Positions 1-10,700 of a DNA stretch of 64,000 nt are shown in pieces; position 1 is the stretch's first letter, and the number at the start of each line of letters is the position of its first letter. This DNA comes from Phoronis australis (lineage: Eukaryota > Phoronida > Phoronidae): NCBI GenBank assembly GCA_002633005.1, contig NMRA01000420.1, positions 288,070 to 352,069 on the forward strand. Reading direction: 5' to 3'. The notes under the pieces are model-generated. The model did not search any database and was not told where the DNA came from. It saw only the letters and a program-made list of their open reading frames with translations. The position numbers were made by a program, and so were the translations under genes.

Positions 1-240
1 TGCAAACAGTAAATTGCCACAAAGGTACACAGCATTGGCCTAATCCATTTGAAACTAAATAAGTGCTGTTCAAACCCGGATAAAGATATATTTGACAATT
101 TTATGAAGATCAGTAGATATAAGTAGACATAAAGAAACTGCAATGAGGAGATGCCACATTAGTCAGATACATGCACTAGTTAATGCCAGCCACGATCTCA
201 ATAGAATCACATTCTATTAAACATCAAAAGACTTTGGCAG

Positions 241-1490
241 ATAGTGAGGTAGACACAGATAATTACCACTAGGGGGTGCAACAGTACTCAAATTTGAAAA
301 TTAACGGCAGGTATGGTCTCCTTGGCAGAAGCCCATTCATTAACGATAATAATAATAACACATCAATGAACTGGGAAGATATTGATTAGAAGCAATTCAA
401 AGAAAACCAAAGCTGCCCCTAAGGGGCGCCATAGTAGTTGGACCTGTCCAAAAATCAATGTCAGCTATGCTCTTCTCGATAAGATTAAAAACATGGCTGC
501 GGCCTTCCATGATGTTTCTTCAAGCAGTTATAATGTAGGTGGATACGCAGGCGGACAAAAAAACAAAAATAATAACAAAAGACCCCTGATAGGGGAACGG
601 CATAAATCCAATTCATCTGAAATGGGACAGGTGCCGTCACCCCTTGATAGTAATTTAATTTGCCAAATTTCACTAATATCCATCAAGAAACTTAGTAGAG
701 ATGGAGGTGCAAGCAGGAAACCCCAAAAACTGCTTCTAGGAGAACCACAGTAGTACCCTTACAAAAGGTCAAGTATGTTCTTCTCAATACTAAAAAAACG
801 CTAAATATTAAAAAGTTTCCAAAAGCAATTTGGCAGACAGAGAGGCGGACTCCCAAAAAACAAACTAAGAAATAACACGAGCAACGCTGGGGCATTGACA
901 TGAGCACATGGTGCATCGCATACAATTTGTTTCTAAGGGCCACTAGAAAGTGCGGTAAACCGTAGTAGTTGAAGCAGCCAGAAAACCCGGCGTATTGTCA
1001 TCATGTAATCTGCCAATCAGGTCTATATATATAATCTGCAAGCACTTTTCGCCCAATTGTCGAGAACAAAATGGTGCCGGCACATGGTCACCATATATAA
1101 CTATGTAAAGTTTCACTGAAATCCATCAATCAGTTCTCTAGATACTATCCAGAAACACTCTTCCCCCAAACTACACATGAAAAGTTCCTTGTCACAATGC
1201 TGTGGTGGACAAATCTTTCCTCAGAAAGGAAGGGTCCGGGGCATTGACTTCACATTACGTCTGTGGCGTTAAGTTTTGTTGAAATCATTTGATCGTTTTT
1301 TTGATATCATTCCGGGAGAATTGCTCTTTCTCCAAAGAACACATGAATCCCCTTGAGGACAACATGTAAACTAAGGAGTGTTGCTGTAGCTGAAGCACCG
1401 CAAAAATTTAATGGTGATGGGCCATTGACATCACATACCTCTATGTCAATGACCAATAGAGGGCACTGCAGTTGTCCGGACCCAGCAGTA
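241..1490 (-). repeat. Decayed dispersed repeat, minus orientation
   Basis: Read on the minus strand, it repeats the phrases CCCCTAGTGGCAAT, ACTACTGTGGC and CCACTTTCTAGTGGCC, spaced by 150-250 bp, with intervening text about a 5' ATTTCATGAAATTT-like block. The same phrases in the same spacing occur on the plus strand at 22050-23240. No coding capacity. The 3' end of UBXN4 must lie in or beyond it. Positions 1-240 show nothing recognisable. Confidence 0.5.
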
Positions 1491-1571
1491 TTTGGAAGTG
1501 TCTAAAAAAACAATGCAGACAGAGAATACTTCATGAAAATGCCCCTAGAACTGCCAGACACAGAAACTTAC

Positions 1572-1762
1572 CTGGAATTGCTGGCATATTGTACCGAGTC
1601 TTCACTGTCTTGTGGCACTCCGTGTTGAATTGTTGACTGGGAGGGAGTTCCAAACAGGAAGGTGCAGAGAAAATTCCATAACATAAGTAGGGGTGCCAGC
1701 AGTGTTTGAATGAAACCTGAAGCCCCACTAGGACTGCTCATATTGGACCCTCCCTGAGTACC
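1572..1762 (-). CDS. UBXN4: UBXN4 coding exon 10 (membrane segment)
   Basis: Acceptor CATTTCAG, donor GTAAGT. Encodes a short Gly/Ser linker, the hydrophobic stretch GFIQTLLAPLLMLWNFLCTF then LFG, and a polar tail ending YASNSR. The hydrophobic stretch corresponds to the ER hairpin of the family. Exits in phase 2, so at least one further exon must exist. Confidence 0.9.
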
Positions 1763-4700
1763 CTGAAATGTAAGAAAACAGTAGAGATAATCACTTTTAT
1801 CTTAACAATTAGATTAAGTGCGCAATCAATAAAACCTGAAGTTTGTGTTAACTCTTACTATTCTTTTATCTGAAAGGGAATTCAAAGAAGAACAAGTTAG
1901 GGCTGTTCCAGTAAAATCCGTGTGGGAGGGGGGGGGACGGCAGTAGAAATAAAAATTCATGGGTGGTTGTCTTCAGAAAAAAACACAAATTATAGGTGGT
2001 CGTTCCTGTAAGAAGTGATCCATTAAAAATGGGTGATATTTTTTGACCTGTTAATGTTGACAGGTTGGTTACTTCAGCCCTCAAAACTCAAAAAGAAATG
2101 CATATATCCTAACTTAACCCAATACAAAAAAGCCCATATTGCCAGTGAACAGAGTGCAATATGTTCACTAAGCCATTAATCAAGTCATGGGCAACTTGAT
2201 TTGAGCCAACTGTTTGTCTGCAGTCCTATTTAATTGAAAAGTTATGCAACACTAAACTGGTGTTAACACATATAAGAAAATTGATGATTTTTAAATAAAA
2301 AGTATGAGGAGTAAGATGAAAAAAATAAAAAGTTCCCATATTCACTTGACATAGAAGTATAAAAGAGTTCGTGGAGACAGTTCATAGATCCTTATAAATG
2401 AAAAAATGTTCATTGAAATTATAGACACATGGTGAACAGAGACACCGGTGGCTGCCAAAAGTATTGCTCACTGCCTACTTTAGTTTTTGACAATATTGGA
2501 CAAGACAACTAGTTCTTGTCTGTCAATCATCTAAGTTCTTAACAGGTCCTCCTGGAGGCAATTTGTTTGCAAGTGTTGGATTTTATATTTTAACCCATTA
2601 AAAATAATTAAAAAATTATGGGTCATGGGTTGGAGAAATAAATGAAAAATATGGGCGGTGGGTAAGAAATAAAAAAGTGCCTTCCCCCCCTCCCATACAG
2701 ATTTTGCTGGAACAGCCCTTACTATAATCATGATGGTAAACTGATCAAATTGCCAAACAATAACAAACTGCAAAACTTGGCGTTTTAGAAATTCCTGTTT
2801 AAGACCACACGGAACATATATGAACAACAGGGTGTTTAATAACGAGAAAAAATCAAGACACAAAACTTTTAAGAAAATTAAAAATAAGTATCATTAAAAG
2901 TTACTCATTTTAAAAACATGAAAAACAACCAACATAAACTAGCTTCCTTAATCAGAGACCTCCGAAATCCATCAAGTTATTCTGGTGGAAGTTTTTCCAT
3001 TGAATGAAGGGCAGGCCATGAGACACGGGCAGGCCATGAGACATGGGTAGGCTATGAGACACAGGCAGGGCATGAGACACGGGCAGGCCATGAGACACGC
3101 GCAGGCAATAAGACACGGGCAGGCCATGAAACATGCTCAACAATCAAATACAATCAGGCTAGTTGGTACAAGAGAAACAGGTCTATTGTTTGTACTGAGT
3201 GCACACAGACTTACAGGTAGGACCAGCAGCACTGCCGTGGGAGACAGCCTTAAGTCTAGAAGTGACAACTCCATGTCGGTGTCAGTGAATGTCCGATTGG
3301 GAAAGGTTGTTTTTAAAACAAAACTATTCCCAAGAGTACCAGAGACATGCTGAAAAACAAGATGTTTCCTGTGAAGGGGTGTTAGTGCGTTTACAAAAAC
3401 AATTGTTCAAGCCATCACAGCCATCACCATAATTATCACAAAGTACACTGGAACCAATATTTATGGAAGATTTGGGGCTTATACCTTCATCCTTCACCAA
3501 AAGTATGCCCAGCACAACTGCATTACGACACGTGAAACAGTGTAATTATTACAAAACGATGTCCAAAAATCATTGAAAATTGCCCGTTCTGTGTTTGAAT
3601 AGCAATATGCCAGTGACAACAGAACATTCAGTGCCGGTAAAAAATAACAAAAGTATAACAACTAACAACTTGAACAACTAAAACTGTTCACTGAATTATG
3701 TATCACTGACTGGACAAACTACTAGTCTATTGAGCGTCCACTCTTTTGGACATGACCACAGGATTCCTCAAACTGATTATTACCTGACCAATAAAGTTCC
3801 TAGCACTTTTCAAAGGGTCTGATGATGGGAACTGTTGTGTGACGGACGAGCCATCGGGAAGTCGAAACTGTAGACGTGCTGTTAGACTACAAAGTAAAAT
3901 GTTCTAAAGCTGGACACTTGTCAGAACCACAACTCAGAAAATTTGTCCACAAATAACGGGTTTCAGTGCACGCCATTTTCCAAATCAAAATTTTGGGACA
4001 CAATGCAGCATAATTAGCTTAATACGAAGACTGTTGTTGTCACTGTACTTAAACTGAGACATGATGAAAAATGCTGGCAGAAATGTATTATGAGGGGAAG
4101 ATTTTCGGGCCAGTCAATCACGACGACACATTATGTAACAAAGGACTCCTTCCAAAACTCGGTTGGCAAAGATAATCATTCCCTAGTTTTAATGTTCTTG
4201 TATTTGCAAGAATGTACGCCAAAAGTAATCCAACAAAATATTGTTTCATCATCAGGGCATGTAATTGTAGGTCCTCTGACGGTGAATTCTATTGGCACTC
4301 AGCCATCATGGCAGGGAATTCTGGCTCATTTTTTAAGATCATTTTGACGTGTATTGTTCTTGTCAAACAAGAAAGCATAAAAACTAGTTTATCGAGTCAA
4401 AACTCAAAACTGTTCGCATACTGCAGAAATTTTACAATTTGAATACAAAACTAAGAATAAGCCCACCTCCTGGTGGCAGCATTCTGAGCTTCTTCCTCTG
4501 CCTTCTTCTCTTCCCTCGCTAATCTAGCTTGACTTGCCGCCATCTCCCGAGCCTCCTTTTCCTTATGAAACCTTGCAGCTCTCTCCTCCCTGTCCAAGAA
4601 AAGAAAATATTTCTTTTTCAGTGAGGCATGGAATAAACTGCTTGCAAGAAAATAATGACACAACACAACAGTGAGTTGAAGGACCAGCAGTATGCTTTTC

Positions 4701-7700
4701 AAATAATAGGGCCATCCTGGATTACACAGCGACGCTCAAATCTTGTTGTTTTTACCCACAATGCCGTAAACATCCGTCAGGCACATTTGCTGCCTTGTTT
4801 TCATGCCACTGGAGTTTCACATATTTGTTGTTGTCCGATTCTTTACAAATTTTTCTCGGTTCCATTACTCTATTCGTCCTTCCAATGCCACCGAAGTATC
4901 ACTGTTGTGATGTGAGAATGTTTGAAGAACTGGACAAATACCCATGGATGCGTGACCTGAAATTCTCACCTTCCCGACATCAACAAGAGACACGAAAATG
5001 TGCCTGATTTCCAAAACGAGGTCACACGCTTTCTACTCTCCGAGACAAAGGAGAATTCTATCGCCATGTATGCAGTGACGGCCCTATTAAGTTTCAGTAT
5101 TAAATGAAAACACGAAGCGATTATTTTCAAAGTTGTTAAGTTGTGATGCTGCCGCCTATTTCAAGGTGTCTCATTGAATTACCAACAAGACAATTAGTAC
5201 ATCTGTCAATCATATGCTGACAACCAGAAGTGGAGGCAGTTTGTCTCAGTGAAGTAGTGTCCCCAATTTTAATCCTTGTAAAAGCTACTGAAGATGACTA
5301 ATTTGACCCTTTTTTGGTCTTCACTGGTGCCTGTTAAAGAGTGCCAGCAATAGTCACGTACATCGGTCCCATATTTTGAGAACCATTTTTATGCCTGTTA
5401 TTCTGTGGAGATAACTGGTTCCCAAAATGCGAGACCCCTGTATGACAACTCATCCCTTGGCTTCATACGTGACCCACTTGTTTCTTAGAATTCACCAAGT
5501 AAATTTTCATGAATGACAAGTAATCCATTACATGTCCATCTGACCACACCGACTCACTTGTCCTTTGCAATCTGAGCTTTCACCTTTTCTCTTGCCAACC
5601 GCTCCATCTCTTTCTCCTTCCTCCGTTCCTCTTTTAGCTCCCTCTGTTGGTATTCCTCTCGCCACTGCTTTGCTTTTAGCATATCTTTCCCCAACCCTCG
5701 TCTTTCAATTTCCTTCTGACGCTCTTTCTGTAACATTCAATCCAGAAAGTTTACAGTATTCAAATACTGTCTCGGTGTATATTCAAAGATTCATGAAAAT
5801 TTTAAACTGTATAATTCTATATTTAACTGCAGATCAGACAAATCTGGTCAGACCAGTGTATATGTGTGACATAGGTTTTTTGTTTACCTGAACAGATAGT
5901 CAGCAAGGGTTAAATTTCACCACACTTAGTTCATATTCACCACACTGAGTTCATATTCACCACTGAAACCAGTTCATATTCACCACACTGAGTTTGTATT
6001 CACCACACCAAATCATATTCACCACACTGAGTTCATACTTGGTTGAGAACATCATCACAAAAGGACTTGAAAATGTACGACTTCAAAGAAATGTGTGAAA
6101 AAGACTTAGTTACAAGAGTTGGAAGACCTTTACAAGACAGTCATCAATTTTGTGCTTGATATTCACACATGTAATGTGCCAATGCTACAAAGAACTGATC
6201 TCGATATAAGCAATAACTGCTTTACAACGAATAACTTATTACCTCTTTTTCAGCAGCCTCTTTTTCTTGACGTTTTTGTTCAATCAGCTGTTTGGCTCTG
6301 AAGATGATAAATGAGAAAACAAGTCACACACACTTCTGAATCACTCAAATTTAACCTTCAAAATTGATTCAACACTACTAAAATAGAGTTTTCCAGTCTA
6401 TATAATATTGCAGATACAGTTTCTTGAAGCATAAACTAGCTAACAGGAAGATGGTGTTGCTGAAACATTTTAGCTCAAACTAGTCAAGAAATGGTTCAAT
6501 TATTTAACAGAACCTGTCGACTTTGTCCTCTAGACTGGTTGCTCTAACCACAATGGGATCAGACTGTGATTGTTCAGGTGGACTGGGGGCGCTACTGTCT
6601 CCTGCAGTCTGTGGTGTGGTGGTGGCGCCACCGTCTGTTGAGTTGCCTGATGGTGTGGTAGCAGTGCTTGTTGGTTGAGCCTGCGCTTCTCCCAGGAGAC
6701 TTGGAGTATTTTGTGATGCGGACACGGCATTCAATTGATCAGCATGGAGCTACAAATTAATGCATAGACACTAGATAGATATACGGGTCCAAATAATAAT
6801 GATGAATATCACGATGTTCAAACAAAGCGATTTTAATTCATCAAAGATGGCTTTGTAATCACTACATTCAGCTAGATAAAAAGCTTCACCAACGCATGAT
6901 AGTGAATTTGAAGTCTCATCTGTTTTGTACAAATGAAAAGAACTTGACAAATGGAGATGGCATTTCAATAAAAAATGACCAGGGGCAACGATAACACGGA
7001 CACATAACCCGTCTCACTTTCTTGATGACCAGGGGCACAGTTAACAAAGATATCTAACTAGGGACACAGTTAACAAAGATATCTAACCAGGGGCACAGTT
7101 AACAAAGATATCTAACCAGGGACAGAGTTAACAAAGATATCTAACCAGGGGCACAGTTAACAAAGATATCTAACCAGGGGCACAGTTAACAACGATATCT
7201 AACTAGGGACACAGTTAACAAAGATATCTAACCAGGGGCACAGTTAACAAAGATATCTAACCAGGGGGACAGTTAACAAAGATATCTAACCAGGGGCACA
7301 GTTAACAAAGATATCTAACCAGGGGCACAGTTAACAAAGATATCTAACCAGGGGCACAGTTAACAAAGATATCTAACTAGGGACACAGTTAACAAAGATA
7401 TCTAACCAGGGGCACAGTTAGCAAAGATATCTAACCAGGGACACAGATAACAGATATCTAACCTGTCTCACTTTCTTGATCTTCTCTATAAACTCCTGGG
7501 GTTGGAAGCTCCCTCCAGCTACTTCCAACGGGACGCCATTTTCTCCAATAAAGTAGGTCGATGGCACGATCACCACAGGGTCTGATGTCAGTTAAGTTAA
7601 CCTACACTCATTCTGGACACCGTGAACTTTACAACAGGAGGGGCACTACTGGGTATTAAGAACTTTTAAAATTGTGGTTCAAAACCCATACATTACGGAC

Positions 7701-10700
7701 AACACGTAAAACCCACAGAGGTCAGTAAAGACCAGCATGTGGTTTCTAATGAAAAGAGTCAGTTACAGAAGAATCCAACAAACTGTTTCACAGTTCTGTT
7801 GCCTCATTAGAACGTGCTGTATTTAAGTCCAACAAACTTCCCCTTGAATCATTTCCATTGGACTGTTTACTAACAGTGCCATCAATCTACATTCAAATTC
7901 ACATCTGTTACATTTAACTGAAATTCTTAGGATCTTAGAGGTATTAGATAAATAGTAAAACGGGTTCTTTAAGACTGTGTATCCCAGCATGGAAATAAAA
8001 CAAATAATAACAATAGACCACCTTCCCCACATGACTTAAACAAATGTTTAGGGTCATGTGCCAATATATCAAGCTTCAAATATATCAAGGATTAGACACG
8101 TATGCTTAAATGTGAAACATATGTCACAGTAAAATTCAGAAGCAAATGTTGAGGGTGAAACTTAACACAATCGTGATCAGTGTTTTCCCTGGGTTTCCAA
8201 AGGAGCGTGGTGGTGAATGGCCAAAACGGGATGCAAACCATGTTGCCGCACGCAAATATGGGAAGTGGGATCCCCCTATTGCCTGGGTTTCAAAAGGAGC
8301 GTGATGGTGAATGGTGGGAGCGGACACGGCGCTGCATGTAAGCATGGGAAGTGAGATCCTCCCATGGGGGGGGGGGGCATTGGATGCCCTTCCTCAGTCA
8401 AAATCTGAAAAACTAGATGTAATTGGGTACAAGTTTACTCACCATAAACAAGACCTTAACCCGAGCATCATGTAGTGGAAGTATCTGGGTAAAGGACACT
8501 TCGCAAGAGAAACTGACAATGAAGTATCATAGTGTGATCTCAGTGTGAAGAGTTCCAAAAAAACTTGTGTTAGGAACTGGACACAGCCAGACACAGATTC
8601 ACAGTACTCCATAGAAATTATGGCGCATCTTCAGGAATATTTTCCTTGGTCGAAAAAGAACAGATTACGATATTAAATACTCATTTCTTTGCCCGTTTCA
8701 TGCAACTTCACAAAATAACAAAACCCTAATTTCAACTAGTAAAGCTTAGTAAATATCACTGAGGTGATAGAATAAGCAAATTTAAACACAGCAGAGCATG
8801 GCATAGGCAACTTACAACTCAGGCGATGAGCTGCATTTTAAACATCATGAAGCCACAAAATGGACACAGTTGTAGACGCAAGTGAGTACAGCATCACCTG
8901 CCACCTGGCTACTACCATTGTCAAATAATTTGATTGGTTGACAAGAGAGAAAATACCCCCTTCATAACCCGGCAGATACGAGGTATGAAATTAGATTAAA
9001 TGATTGTGTTTGAGGGGGGCACAATTCAAGATACCATTATAAAATTATTTTTCTCATTTGATCCACAAACGGCAAAAGGTGTCGTGTGACTTGTGCTTAT
9101 TCATTATTACTACTGATCATTTTTACTAGCGATCACTTTTACTAGCGATCAATTTTACTAGCAATCACTTTTACTAGCGATCACTTTTACTAGCGATCAC
9201 TTTTACTAGCGATCACTTTTACTAGCGATCACTTTTACTAGAGATCATTTTTACTAGTGATTTTTGCGTGCTGGTAAAGTTTTCCCTGTCATGAATAAGT
9301 GTGTGGCGGTCAATTTGGGTATGATTTATGAGTGGCGGGGCCAAAAAGGAGTGCGGCAGGCCGCCCGGATGTTTACACGCAGGGGAAACCCTGGTGATTA
9401 TAAAATGGTATACGCTGACAATTGTTAATTCAACACAAACAAATCTACTAAGAATGGTTAAACTCACACAGAATATACAGCTTGCTGCACCTACACATGG
9501 TTACAAGTGCATGCATCTATTTGTCAATTTGTGAAAAACTTGAGCCAAAACATGCATTATTTTGCATACTAGTAGGCGCAAAAGCCTAAATATGCGCATG
9601 TACCATACACCAAATGAAGCAGGTTCAACAGTCATAACAAGACTATGAATTGAAAGAGAGGATACAGATAGCTGAGAACTGTGAACATTCAGTGCTCTTT
9701 GCATCTAGTCGTATGGCCACAAGATGGCACTGGTGGCACAGTGAAGAGACTGCAGTGTCGGACCATGTTGTCTCCATCTGCTTAGACAGGTCATCCTGGC
9801 CTGAAACACAAACAACAGTAGAATGATCAGGTACGTGACCGGTCACCTGACCTGAAAAACACACACAACAGTAATCAGATATGTGAAAGGTTCCCTGGCC
9901 TAAAGCACACACAACAGTAGAATGAGCAGATATGTGACAGGCCGACAGGTCACTTGATGATGACACTAAAAGTAAGCGAAGACAAATCGGATACAGAATT
10001 AATAACAAAAAAATAACTCTATTTAAATTGAACAGCGGTGCTAAGAAATAAAATATTCCTTTACTCTGCTGCCAAGTTTGTAGACTTTGCAGGATACTCT
10101 GGGGTAAAACAGTGCATGCTTTCTCGTCCATGTGTGTGCAAATCTTATTAGTGTAAGATTTTCCAAATGCTGAGCTGTATCAAACCATAAAACCACTAGG
10201 GGCGCTACTTACATACAATAATGGCTTACCCTTGAGATTCTAGCAATTCCCAAGGTTTTTAATCGCATGTTACCAACTAATCAGTGAAACTTTACCTTTA
10301 GAACATTAGGAGCACTATATACAATGAAAGACAGAGTAGTCAAACCATGAGACCTCCAGGGGTGGGACTTACATTCCCATAATCCATGATAAGGTGGCGC
10401 TTGTCAGATCAGAGATTAAAGACAACAGATTTGCAACTCGGATATTTTCTAGTGTAATATCCTAGAGAAGGCACCACCCCCTAAACATAGCAAACTCAGT
10501 TTCCGTTTAGTGTATTGTGAAGGGAAATTCTTGAATCTGTTTCACTGCCAAGTAATAATTTTAGCATTGAAATGCTGTTCAAAGTCTTCCAACAGTAGAA
10601 CTCTTGGTATCGCGAATACTTTTTGCAGTACTACTGGTCATGCACCCGGCCACACAACAGCCGAATACGATTAGCAGGCAACGTACTTGCTGGAAATAAA

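Noticed and set aside
7030-7455. Regular direct repeats resembling a CRISPR array
   Set aside because: Units are contiguous with no unique spacers, and the setting is a eukaryotic intron; it is a minisatellite.
9643-10131. 162-codon minus-strand frame as one gene
   Set aside because: Only its last 45 codons are real (UBXN4 exon 2, after an acceptor at 9801-9803). The upstream part is intron read-through with imperfect repeats.
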